Assembly (NCBI GenBank): GCA_900549485.1
Contig: UROG01000003.1
Location: forward strand, 25,836-89,835
Source of the DNA: an uncultured Eubacteriales bacterium
Lineage (GTDB): Bacteria; Bacillota; Clostridia; Oscillospirales; Oscillospiraceae
Length of the DNA: 64,000 bases
Direction of reading: 5' to 3'
A program made the position numbers and the translations under genes. Shown here in pieces: positions 33,666 to 42,267 of this stretch; positions within the stretch are counted from its first letter, which is position 1; every line of letters begins with the position of its first letter. The notes under the pieces were generated by a model that saw only the letters and a program-made list of their open reading frames with translations, did no database searches and was not told where the DNA came from.

Positions 33666-34794
33666 CAACAGAAAACAGCGTCTGCTTTTCGCCGCGGTCT
33701 GCGCAGTTGGGCTTATATTCTATGTAAGTCAGGCGTTCCTGTACACATGGCAGGCGATGAAGCTTGAGCGGTACTTTTCGGATCTGTATGTCTACATGGA
33801 CTGGATAAAGAGCGGCAAAACGCTCTATTCCCTTGCGGAAACGTTCATGGGCTGGGCATATCGTATCGGCGGGGAGACCGGCGTCGGCGTACTGCTTGCG
33901 CTGTTCGCGGCGGCGTCATGGGTCCTTGCCTTTGCCTGCCTTGAGCGGATAACGGACGGCGAGTGTCCGAAAGCGCTCACCCTTTTTGCGGCGCTCCTGT
34001 CGCAGTGCGCTTTCAGCGCGTATATCCCGGGCAGGAAGTTCTATAAGGGGCTTAACCTCACCGTCAACAATTTCCACAGCCCAACCTATAACGTGATGGA
34101 GCCGTTTGCGATAGGGGCGATGCTCTGCGCGTTTGCCCTGCTCAAAAATCTGCGCGGAAAGCCTGACGGGAAGCTTCTTGCGTGCTTTGCGCTGTGCTGC
34201 ACCGTTACGGCCGCGGTAAAGCCGAGCTTCCTTTTCTGCATGGCTCCGGCGCTGCTTGTGTTTCTGGCGCTGGATTTCCTGCTGACCCGTGCGCGGAATT
34301 TCAGAAATGAATTTCTTTTCGGCGCCTGCGTTCTGCCGGGCGTCGCGGTGGAGCTTTATCAGTCCGCCGTGCTTTTTGACGAAAACTCAACGGTCATTTT
34401 CGCGCCCGTACTCAACTGGCTGACCAACAGCCACGGCATTATCGAGGGTCTGCCCCGCGCCGGGATATTTGCGCTGGCGGTGCTGCTGTGCTACGGATAC
34501 AGGTATATCAAAAAGCACTGGTTCGCCTTTTCCTATGCCGTCGCGGCGTCGGGGATAGGAGAATATCTTGCCCTTATGGAGACGGGCGACCGCGCCGAGC
34601 ACGGCAACATCTCATGGGGCGCGCATATAGGGCTGTATTTTGCCCTCCTTGCGGGCATAGCCGTGCTGCTCAATGAAAGAAAACGGGCAAAGGACGCACG
34701 CTTTATTATCTGCGCGGCGCTTCTGCTCTGGCAGGTCGTGTCGGGGATAATTTACTATATACTCGTCCTCGGCGGCGGGAGCTTCTGGTTCTGA
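33649..34794 (+). CDS. Polytopic membrane protein, GT-C-like, paralogue pair member A
   Basis: 381 residues, 9-10 hydrophobic helices. The first outer loop carries RYFSDLYVYMDW, with an Asp in the GT-C catalytic position. Shared with the next gene: NNFHSPTYNVMEPFAIG, KPSFLF, LYQSAVLFDENSTVIF, HGNISWGAHIG and the ending GGSFWF. No named family is recognised. GGAGGAGCGGG precedes ATG. As it follows a GT2 directly, it probably takes a polyprenyl-linked sugar to an outside acceptor. Confidence 0.6.
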   Translation: MEKIVDNRKQRLLFAAVCAVGLIFYVSQAFLYTWQAMKLERYFSDLYVYMDWIKSGKTLYSLAETFMGWAYRIGGETGVGVLLALFAAASWVLAFACLERITDGECPKALTLFAALLSQCAFSAYIPGRKFYKGLNLTVNNFHSPTYNVMEPFAIGAMLCAFALLKNLRGKPDGKLLACFALCCTVTAAVKPSFLFCMAPALLVFLALDFLLTRARNFRNEFLFGACVLPGVAVELYQSAVLFDENSTVIFAPVLNWLTNSHGIIEGLPRAGIFALAVLLCYGYRYIKKHWFAFSYAVAASGIGEYLALMETGDRAEHGNISWGAHIGLYFALLAGIAVLLNERKRAKDARFIICAALLLWQVVSGIIYYILVLGGGSFWF

Positions 34795-34828
34795 AAGCGC
34801 GGGAAACTGCAATCTGGAGAAGAATGAA

Positions 34829-36016
34829 ATGGAAAAGATAAGTCTTGATAAAAAAATAGGAAACAGAGGAAAGGGAACGCTTATATTCCTGTTTTTGTGC
34901 CTTGCGTTTTCGGCGGTGTTCTTATATCTGTATTTCAGGCAAAGCGTCGCCGGGATATACTCACTGACCGTATACGAAAGCGATATGTATCCCTATATTC
35001 TGGAGATGCAGGGACGTGACAGCGGGTGCATCTTCGCATATCCACTGCTTTTTAAATTGGCCGCGCTGTTCAATATCTTTCTTGATCCGGCGAAAGCAAT
35101 GACGCTGGCGGTACTCGTACTCCAGACGCTTTCGCTTGTGATCATGTATTACTATATAAGGCGTAAGCTTGCGAGCGAAGACGACAGTCTTCTGCGCGAA
35201 GCGGGGCTGGCGCTGCTGACGGTGTCGCTCTTTTTCGTCAGCATGCTTTTTGACCCGTTTAAAATAGTGTACGTCTTTGTCGGCCCCGGCTCTCCCAATC
35301 CCCACCATAACGCGACCTATGTCGCCGCAAGACCGTTTGCGATCGTTGCCTTTTTCTCGTTCTGCTCCCTGCTTGAGAAGGAGAACGGCGAAAATACGCT
35401 GAAAGACGCGCTCCTCTTCGCAGCGTCCCTGTTTTTATGCACTGCGGCAAAGCCGAGCTATCCGCTTATTTTCCTCTCTGCGGGCGGTGCGTATGAATTT
35501 TACCGCCTTGTAAAGAATAAATTTAAAAATATAAAAGAGGCCGTCACTTTGCTTGTGTGCGTACTGCCGACCCTTGTGTATATGGTATATCAGAAGTCCG
35601 TCGTTTTCGATGAAACCGGAGGCATAGGCTTCTGCCTTGGGCGCGTATGGAGATATTATCAGGACTGCACGCCTCTGACCGTCCTGAAGGGCGTTGCCTT
35701 CCCGATAGCCGTCCTCTGCTTCAATTATAGAAAGCTCTCTCAGTCGCTTGTTTACCGTTTTGCGTGGCTTCAATTTGCGGCAAGCTTCTGCGAGGCGTAT
35801 TTCCTTTACGAAAAAGGCTACCACATGGAGCATTTCAACTTTTCGTGGGGATACTATTACGGGATGTTCTTTTTGTTCGTCGCCTCGGTCATCGTGCTTG
35901 TGCGCTCAGATAACAAAAAGAGCGCGAAAATCGTCCAGTGGGCGGTTTACGGCGCACATCTGCTGTGCGGCATACTGTATTTTGCAAAGATCTTTGTCGG
36001 CGGCGATTATTTCTGA
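34829..36016 (+). CDS. Polytopic membrane protein, GT-C-like, paralogue pair member B
   Basis: 395 residues, about 10 helices. Same plan as the preceding gene: TVYESDMYPYILEMQG in the first loop, HHNATYVAARPFAIVAF, AAKPSYPLIF, VYQKSVVFDETGGIGF, EHFNFSWGYYYG, end GGDYF. The pair likely arose by duplication and may act on different acceptors or as a heterodimer. GGAGAAGAATGAA precedes ATG. 34 bp downstream of member A and 33 bp before mfd. Confidence 0.6.
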   Translation: MEKISLDKKIGNRGKGTLIFLFLCLAFSAVFLYLYFRQSVAGIYSLTVYESDMYPYILEMQGRDSGCIFAYPLLFKLAALFNIFLDPAKAMTLAVLVLQTLSLVIMYYYIRRKLASEDDSLLREAGLALLTVSLFFVSMLFDPFKIVYVFVGPGSPNPHHNATYVAARPFAIVAFFSFCSLLEKENGENTLKDALLFAASLFLCTAAKPSYPLIFLSAGGAYEFYRLVKNKFKNIKEAVTLLVCVLPTLVYMVYQKSVVFDETGGIGFCLGRVWRYYQDCTPLTVLKGVAFPIAVLCFNYRKLSQSLVYRFAWLQFAASFCEAYFLYEKGYHMEHFNFSWGYYYGMFFLFVASVIVLVRSDNKKSAKIVQWAVYGAHLLCGILYFAKIFVGGDYF

Positions 36017-36049
36017 GCGCCGCCGTCAGGAAAATTTCCGAACATATCT

Positions 36050-39000
36050 ATGAAACTTCTTATCAACGAAATATTCAAAAACAAGGAAGCGGCCGCCCTC
36101 CCCTCTCTGGTGGAAAGCGGCGGGCTTCCTGCGCTCGTTTCGGGGCTTTCAGCGGTGCATCGGGCGAATCTTGCCGCCGCGCTGAGATATGAAACGCAAA
36201 GACCCGTGTTCGTGATCTGCCCGGACGATACCGCCGCGGAAAATTTTGCCGCCGACCTCACGGCGATGCTCGGCGGGGAGTGTACGGTTCTCGGTATGCG
36301 CGACTATACCTTTTATCCTGCCGAGGCGGTGTCGAGGTATACCGAGCAGAAGCGTCTTTCCGCGCTCCATGCGCTTGCATCGGGCAGGGCGGAGGTGTGC
36401 GCGGCGTCGGTCAGCGCGCTTATGCAGCGCTGTATGCCGCCCGAAACGCTTATGAAAGCGGCGTTTACGATAGAGGATACCGGCACGTACGCCATTGAGG
36501 ATATAGAGGACGCGCTTGTCCGCTGCGGCTATGTCCGGTGCGAGCAGGTGGAGGGCGCGGGACAGTTCGCCCGCCGCGGCGGGATACTCGACTTTTTCTC
36601 CCCCGGCGATACACAGCCCGTGCGTATAGAGTTCTGGGGCGATGAGATAGATTCCATGTCGCATTTTGATATCGGCACCCAGCGCCGCGACGGGCAGGTG
36701 AAGCGCTGCACCGTTCTCCCCGCGGCGGAGAGCCTGCCGGGCCTTGCCATAGGCGGGGCGGAGGCGCTTGCGCGGGAGATAGAAGCCGCCGCCGCGAGGT
36801 ATGCGCGCCGCCGCACGAGCGAAAACGCCGTTCAGATCGCCGCGACGCTCACCGCCGACGCGGAAAAGCTCAGAAGCGGCCTTGTCATGACCGATACGGA
36901 CAGATATCTGCCCATTCTCTATCCCGCCGCGAGCGGGGCGGATTATATTCCCGCCGACGCGATAGTGATTTTTGACCAGCCGACACGCTGCGGCGAGAGG
37001 GCGCGTGATTATATAAAGCAGCTCAATGCCGACGTGCATGAGCTTCAGCGCCGCGCAATGGTAGCCGCCGCGCCCGACGGGTTTTATATGAGCTATGAGG
37101 CGCTTATAAAAAAGCTTGCGGACTTCCCCGTGTATATGACCGACGCGTTCACCCTCGGCACAAACCCGCTCCCGCCGAAAACGGTAGTCAGTATTCCCGC
37201 AAAGCAGCTTCCCTCATATGCGGGCAGCGCACAGGCGGCGTGCGAGGATGTGAAGCTGTATCTCAGGCAGGATTACCGCGTCGCCGTCCTTGCCGGGGAT
37301 GAGCGCCGCGCCGGGGTTTTGCAGGAATTTCTCAAGAGTCAGGATATAACGGCGGTCGTGTACCGCGAGATGAAAAAGCTGCCCGAAAGAGGGCGGTGCG
37401 CGATATATATCGGGTCGATCTCGGCGGGGATAGAGTACCCCGGGATACGCCTTGCCGTACTCACCGATTCACAGCTTGTGCGCAGAAAGGGAAAGGAACG
37501 GCGGCAGAGCAGGAAGCTGCCCTCCGACCGACAGCGTATCGAGTCGTGCGCCGATCTCAGCGTGGGCGACTACGTTGTGCACGAAAACCACGGCATAGGC
37601 CGTTTTGCCGGTATCGTGCGGATGCAGGTGGACGGACTTGACAAGGACTATATAAAGCTCTGCTACGCCGGAACGGATACGCTCTTTGTCCCCGCCACAC
37701 AGCTCGACATGGTGAGCAAGTATACCGGCGGCGGAGAGGAGCGCACGGTGCGCCTGAGCAAGATGGGCGGCGCGGAGTGGCAGAAGACACGCCAGCGCGC
37801 CCGCGCCAGCGCCAAGGACATGGCGGAGAAGCTTATCCGCCTCTACGCCCAGCGCCAGCGTCTGCCCGGCTTTGCCTTCTCTGCGGATAACGAGTGGCAG
37901 AAGGAGTTTGAGGAAAACTTCGGCTATGTCGAGACGGACGATCAGCTCAGGTGCATATACGAGATAAAGCGCGATATGGAGTCGTCCGTTCCCATGGACA
38001 GACTTCTCTGCGGCGACGTCGGCTTCGGCAAGACGGAGGTTGCGCTGCGCGCAGTGATGAAATGCGTCATGGACGGCAAGCAGGCGGCCATTCTCGTCCC
38101 GACGACCGTGCTTGCCCAGCAGCATTATCAGACCGCGCTGCAAAGGTTTTTCGGCTTTCCGGTCAACATCGCCGTGCTCAACCGCTTCAAGGCGGGAACT
38201 CAGACCTCAGCCACGCTCAAGGGGCTTGCCGACGGCGGCATAGACCTTGTCATCGGCACGCACAGGCTTCTGAGCAAGGACGTGAAGTTCAAGGATCTCG
38301 GGCTTCTTGTCGTGGACGAGGAGCAGCGCTTCGGCGTGACGCATAAGGAGCATATAAAGGAGCTTGCGCAGGGCGTTGACGTGCTGACGCTTTCCGCCAC
38401 GCCCATACCGCGCACTCTCAACATGGCAATGAGCGGCATACGCGATATGTCCACCATCGACGAGCCGCCTGAGGACAGACTTCCGGTGCAGACCTTCGTT
38501 ATGGAGCATGACTGGAGCATCGTCGCCGACGCGATCCGCCGCGAGATTCAGCGCGGCGGGCAGGTGTATTATCTGCATAACCGCGTCGAGGACATCGACC
38601 GCACCGCGTCCCGCATCAAAGCGATGCTCGAGGATGTGACGGTCGGCGTGGCGCATGGGAAAATGGACAAAAATATGCTCTCCTCGGTAATGGAGAGCAT
38701 GGCGAACGGGGAAACGCAGGTTCTTGTCTGCACGACGATCATCGAGACCGGCATCGACATCCCCAACGTTAACACGCTTATCATCGAGGACGCCGACAAA
38801 CTCGGCCTTGCACAGCTCCACCAGATACGCGGCAGGGTGGGGCGCTCGACGCGCCGCGCCAGCGCCTACCTGACCTTCCGCCGCGACAAGGTGCTTACCG
38901 AGATCGCCGAAAAGCGCCTCAACGCCATCCGCGATTTTGCCGCGTTCGGCTCCGGCTATAAGATAGCCATGCGAGATCTTGAGATACGCGGCGCGGGCAG

Positions 39001-39547
39001 CCTTCTCGGCGCGGAGCAGTCCGGGCATATGATAGATGTGGGCTACGATATGTATATGAAGCTTCTCAGCGAGGCGGTGCTTGAGGCGCGGGGCATTGAG
39101 GTGCCGCAGCGGGCGGAGTGTTCCGCCGACCTTGCCGTCGCCGCGAACATCCCCGACAGGTACATTCCGTCCTCCGAGCAGCGCATGGATATTTACCGGC
39201 GCATCGCGCTCATCCGCACCGAGGAGGAGGCGGACGATCTCACCGACGAGCTTATCGACCGCTTCGGCGAAACGCCGCCGGGCGTCAACGCGCTTATCCA
39301 CGTCGCGCTTCTGCGCGGCGAAGCGGGCAAAGCGGGCATAAGCGACATCACGCAGAAGCAGGGGTATCTGCGCTTCACGGTGAAGGATTTCGACATGGAA
39401 AAGGTATCGCGCCTGTACGCCATGCCGGAATATAAGGGCGCGCTCAGGGTGGAGGCCGGGTCAAAGCCCTGCCTGAGCCTGAAAATAAAGAACAAGGCGC
39501 GCGTGATAGACGAGGCGCGGAAGTTCGCCGCGCTGTGGAGCAGTTGA
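36050..39547 (+). CDS. mfd: Transcription-repair coupling factor Mfd
   Basis: 1165 residues, the standard size. Mfd removes RNA polymerase stalled at lesions and recruits UvrA. N-terminal UvrB-like part (ALRYETQRPVFVICPDDTAA, RRGGILDFFSPG), an RNA-polymerase-interaction CarD-like domain at about 500-560 (VGDYVVHENHGIGRFAG), then the RecG-like helicase with Walker A CGDVGFGKTEVALRA, DEEQRFGV, TLSATPIPRTLNMAM and QIRGRVGRS. A C-terminal TRCF domain contains SSEQRMDIYRRIA. It is the last gene of the plus-strand run; the ribosome site is weak, so translation may be coupled to the previous gene. Confidence 0.98.
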   Translation: MKLLINEIFKNKEAAALPSLVESGGLPALVSGLSAVHRANLAAALRYETQRPVFVICPDDTAAENFAADLTAMLGGECTVLGMRDYTFYPAEAVSRYTEQKRLSALHALASGRAEVCAASVSALMQRCMPPETLMKAAFTIEDTGTYAIEDIEDALVRCGYVRCEQVEGAGQFARRGGILDFFSPGDTQPVRIEFWGDEIDSMSHFDIGTQRRDGQVKRCTVLPAAESLPGLAIGGAEALAREIEAAAARYARRRTSENAVQIAATLTADAEKLRSGLVMTDTDRYLPILYPAASGADYIPADAIVIFDQPTRCGERARDYIKQLNADVHELQRRAMVAAAPDGFYMSYEALIKKLADFPVYMTDAFTLGTNPLPPKTVVSIPAKQLPSYAGSAQAACEDVKLYLRQDYRVAVLAGDERRAGVLQEFLKSQDITAVVYREMKKLPERGRCAIYIGSISAGIEYPGIRLAVLTDSQLVRRKGKERRQSRKLPSDRQRIESCADLSVGDYVVHENHGIGRFAGIVRMQVDGLDKDYIKLCYAGTDTLFVPATQLDMVSKYTGGGEERTVRLSKMGGAEWQKTRQRARASAKDMAEKLIRLYAQRQRLPGFAFSADNEWQKEFEENFGYVETDDQLRCIYEIKRDMESSVPMDRLLCGDVGFGKTEVALRAVMKCVMDGKQAAILVPTTVLAQQHYQTALQRFFGFPVNIAVLNRFKAGTQTSATLKGLADGGIDLVIGTHRLLSKDVKFKDLGLLVVDEEQRFGVTHKEHIKELAQGVDVLTLSATPIPRTLNMAMSGIRDMSTIDEPPEDRLPVQTFVMEHDWSIVADAIRREIQRGGQVYYLHNRVEDIDRTASRIKAMLEDVTVGVAHGKMDKNMLSSVMESMANGETQVLVCTTIIETGIDIPNVNTLIIEDADKLGLAQLHQIRGRVGRSTRRASAYLTFRRDKVLTEIAEKRLNAIRDFAAFGSGYKIAMRDLEIRGAGSLLGAEQSGHMIDVGYDMYMKLLSEAVLEARGIEVPQRAECSADLAVAANIPDRYIPSSEQRMDIYRRIALIRTEEEADDLTDELIDRFGETPPGVNALIHVALLRGEAGKAGISDITQKQGYLRFTVKDFDMEKVSRLYAMPEYKGALRVEAGSKPCLSLKIKNKARVIDEARKFAALWSS

Positions 39548-39558
39548 CCTCATTCAGA

Positions 39559-39866
39559 GAGGGGTGAGGGGTTAGGAGTTAGGAATGAGGAGTTATTGTG
39601 TCGGCAGAGCCGACGGATAAAATAGAGTGGAGAGTTAAGAGTGGAGAGTGGAGAGTGGAGTTGTTGAGCCGCTTACGCGGCGATTCAACTCAAGGCTCTG
39701 CCGTTGCCCAACGCGCACTTATGCCTCCCCTGAAAGGGGAGGTGGGTCGGCGCAAGCCGAGCCGGAGGGGTCTATCAGAGTGGAGAATGGAGTTATTGTG
39801 TCGGTTCTGCTGACAGCGCAGCTGCTCAATCCTGACTCCTTACTGCGCAAAGCTCTTAACTCTGAA
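39559..39866 (+). repeat. Composite intergenic repeat island
   Basis: The longest repeat copy: GGTGAGGGGTTAGGAGTTAGG units, hairpin TGTCGGCAGAGCCGACG, GAGTGGAGAGTTAAGAGTGG units, hairpin GCCGCTTACGCGGC, then a different module CCTCCCCTGAAAGGGGAGG with GTCGGCGCAAGCCGAGCC, and a second GAGTGGAGAATGGAG-TTGTGTCGG block. It fills the gap between mfd and the terminator. No gene is seen in it. Confidence 0.8.
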
Positions 39867-39907
39867 AAAGGGATGCAGCATTTGAATCATGCTGCATCCC
39901 TTTTTTT
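39865..39907. terminator. Bidirectional terminator between mfd and the amidohydrolase operon
   Basis: GGGATGCAGCA (39870-39880), loop TTTGAATCA, TGCTGCATCCC (39890-39900), T7 on plus; A5 on the left side gives a U-tract on minus. It can end both convergent transcripts. Confidence 0.92.
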
Positions 39908-39915
39908 CGCATTGT

Positions 39916-41079
39916 TCAGCCGATCAGGCGGCCGCTTCTTATGATATGCGACGACCGGAGCTGATAGGCGATGATCTCTCTCACGTCGGCGGTGGGGAAG
40001 ATCGTGAGGTCGGCGCGTCCGCCCTCGCGCACACCGTAGTCGGCGCTTATGACCTTTGCGCCGCGCTCGGTTATCATGGACCAGATATCGCCGACTTCTT
40101 CGTCGGTGAAAAACGCCTGGAGATAGGTGAGCAGATATGCGATCTGCTTTATATCGCCGGAGCCCATGGGGTTGAAGAAATCGCGAATATTGTCGCTGCC
40201 GAGTCCAACGGGGATGCCGAGCTTCAGAAGCTCCTTCACGGGGGCTATCCTTCTTGTCGAGATCGCCGTGGGGGCTATCGTCGCCTTGAGCGCGCAGCCG
40301 GAGATGATCTCAAGCGCCTGTGAAAGCTCCGCGTCGTTCAGCGCGGAAAGCGTACACATATGGATGGCGTTCACGCGTCCGCAAAGTCCCGTTTCCTTCA
40401 TGCGGCGGGCAAGATAGGGGAGAAGATAGTTCTCCCGATTTCCCGATTCGTCAAGATGGAAATCCGCCTCGACGCCGTACTTCGCGGCAAGGTCGAGAAT
40501 GAAGTCGATATGCCGCTCGCCCTCGCCGAAGGTGATGGTATGCCCGCCGACAAGATCGGCGCCCATGCGCATTGCATCGTTGAGAAGTCCCTGTGTTTTA
40601 TCGTCCTGGAATACGCCCTCCTGCGCAAAGGCGGCTATCTGGATTGTGATGTCGTCCTTGTATTTTTCACGCAGCGCAGTCAGCGCCTCTATGCCTTTAA
40701 GACCGACATAGCCGTCCACGTCGCAGTTCGTGCGCAGAAAAAGCGTGCCGGAAGCAATGGCTGTCCTTACGACGGCCTCTGCGCGATTATATATATCCTC
40801 CGCGGTGAACGAGGCCTTTTCAATGCGTGTAAGACCGCCCTTGACGGCGCCCGTACCGTGTACATACCTTGCCCTGCCGCCGTCCATGAGGTGGGACTTG
40901 TCGATGTGGCTGTGGCAATCGACAAAGCCGGGGATGACCACGCCGCCCCTCGCGTCGATGACCGCGGCATCCGGCGGGGCGGGGATAGAGGGCGCGATCC
41001 TGCTTACGGTCCTGCCGCTGAGGAGCACGTCCGCAACAGCGCCGTCAAGACGTGCGTTTTTAACGAGAATTTCCGCCAT
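39916..41079 (-). CDS. Amidohydrolase, cytosine deaminase (CodA)-like
   Basis: 387 residues, metal-dependent amidohydrolase barrel. VIPGFVDCHSHIDKSHL gives the HxH metal pair (His56, His58); VEADFHLDESGNRE and GLCGRVNAIHMCTLSAL hold further ligands; LGIPVGLGSDNIRDFFNPMGSGD matches the CodA region with the catalytic Asp. CodA-type enzymes deaminate cytosine, isoguanine or related rings. The start follows GAGGAGTGATCA; the gene begins 3 bp after the ring-opening amidohydrolase stop, so the two are coupled. Last gene of a minus-strand operon. Exact substrate unproven; a pyrimidine or 2,4,6-oxygenated ring fits the context. Confidence 0.82.
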   Translation of the reverse strand: MAEILVKNARLDGAVADVLLSGRTVSRIAPSIPAPPDAAVIDARGGVVIPGFVDCHSHIDKSHLMDGGRARYVHGTGAVKGGLTRIEKASFTAEDIYNRAEAVVRTAIASGTLFLRTNCDVDGYVGLKGIEALTALREKYKDDITIQIAAFAQEGVFQDDKTQGLLNDAMRMGADLVGGHTITFGEGERHIDFILDLAAKYGVEADFHLDESGNRENYLLPYLARRMKETGLCGRVNAIHMCTLSALNDAELSQALEIISGCALKATIAPTAISTRRIAPVKELLKLGIPVGLGSDNIRDFFNPMGSGDIKQIAYLLTYLQAFFTDEEVGDIWSMITERGAKVISADYGVREGGRADLTIFPTADVREIIAYQLRSSHIIRSGRLIG

Positions 41080-41082
41080 TGA

Positions 41083-42186
41083 TCACTCCTCGACGCGCAC
41101 TATCGCGTTTACAAGGTTTGCACCGTGGGGGCCCTGATGCTCATAACCGGCGGAGGCAAGGATCATGGTGTCGCCGATCATCGCGCCGACGATGGCGTTG
41201 ATAACGGCCTTTGCGAAAACGCCCTGATAGCTTTGCAGATAGTCTGACTTCATGGTCGTGCGGCGGCCTCTGATGGAGCCTTCTGCGTCCGCGCCCGCGT
41301 TTATGAGTACGGTGACGATGCGGTCGCGCTCAGACTGGGGAATGGTGTCCTCGAATTTGAGTCCCGCGGACTTGAACGCCGCCTTTGCGCCGTCAACGTC
41401 GAGAGTGTCCTTCATGACGCCGCTGCCCATGTGCAGCTTTGCGCAGGAGTTTGCGCTGTTGCCGAGGACAAGGATCTTGCATGCGACCTGCTCGTTGCCG
41501 GCGGAGGTGGTGGCGACGTTGGAGTAAAGGCTCCAGTCCTTGCAGATCTTTTCCGTGGTCACGTCGCTGTCCCTGATTTCGCCGAGAGCGAGAGCAACGC
41601 CGAGAGCGCTTGCGCCCTTTGCCTTGGAGCTTGCCTCGACCGTGTTGTCGCTGACGCACTTCTTGCCTCTTGCCGCGGCGTCGGCAAGGCGCGCGCCGGT
41701 CATTGCCGGACACTTTACGGAGACGCAGTGTACGTCCTTTACGTCGTCTATGCCGGCGTCGGCCATTGCCTTTTTCACGCCCTCCGCGACGAGCCTTACC
41801 ATGTCCGCCGTGCCGTATTCCTCAGGCAGCAGCACACGCGTGACGTTCACGCCTATGGCAAAGCGCTTTTCGCCTGCGGGCTTGGCGTCGGGCGCTTCGC
41901 GCTTGGTGAAGACGTTGTAATGCGGACTCATAAGACCGCCGGTAAGACCGATCATGAGCATGGGGATGCGTGCGGCGACCTGCTGACGGGTGATGCCCAT
42001 CTTCTCGGAGAGCATAAGCTCAAAGCTCTGCATGGCGTAGCCGCGGGAATAGGCGTCGCCCTCGGTCTGCGCCTTTATGGCGACTATCTCAAAGGGATCG
42101 ACGGTGCCGTTGTCGATGAGCTTTGCAAGCTCCGATACGTCGTCGGGACCTGCCATGGGGAGACGGTAAACGTTGTAGTCTTTCAT
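41083..42186 (-). CDS. Ring-opening amidohydrolase (barbiturase / cyanuric acid hydrolase family)
   Basis: 367 residues, the size of AtzD/barbiturase. These enzymes are built from three similar domains, each giving one Ser-Lys pair: visible are DNTVEASSKAKGASALGVAL (second), SAGNEQVACKILVLGNSAN, and IRGRRTTMKSDYLQSYQGVF with AGYEHQGPHGANLVNAIV (third). The family hydrolyses barbiturate to ureidomalonate or cyanurate to carboxybiuret; Firmicute members of the group are mostly uncharacterised. AAGGAGTAACAATT precedes ATG. Located between the CodA-like gene and DUF1116, which favours a barbiturate-like substrate (inference). Confidence 0.88.
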   Translation of the reverse strand: MKDYNVYRLPMAGPDDVSELAKLIDNGTVDPFEIVAIKAQTEGDAYSRGYAMQSFELMLSEKMGITRQQVAARIPMLMIGLTGGLMSPHYNVFTKREAPDAKPAGEKRFAIGVNVTRVLLPEEYGTADMVRLVAEGVKKAMADAGIDDVKDVHCVSVKCPAMTGARLADAAARGKKCVSDNTVEASSKAKGASALGVALALGEIRDSDVTTEKICKDWSLYSNVATTSAGNEQVACKILVLGNSANSCAKLHMGSGVMKDTLDVDGAKAAFKSAGLKFEDTIPQSERDRIVTVLINAGADAEGSIRGRRTTMKSDYLQSYQGVFAKAVINAIVGAMIGDTMILASAGYEHQGPHGANLVNAIVRVEE

Positions 42187-42267
42187 AATTGTTACTCCTT
42201 ATATTTATTAAAGCTGAATTAAGTTATCAAAACTGTCGGAAAAAGCTTGTTTTTTTGATAAGCCGGC

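Noticed and set aside
36149..39301. Several long minus-strand frames opposite mfd
   Set aside because: GC-rich coding sequence keeps the opposite frames open; no motifs, and mfd is unambiguous.
39559..39866. Possible CRISPR array because of repeated short units
   Set aside because: Units are of differing length and sequence, with no constant spacer size, and no cas genes are near.
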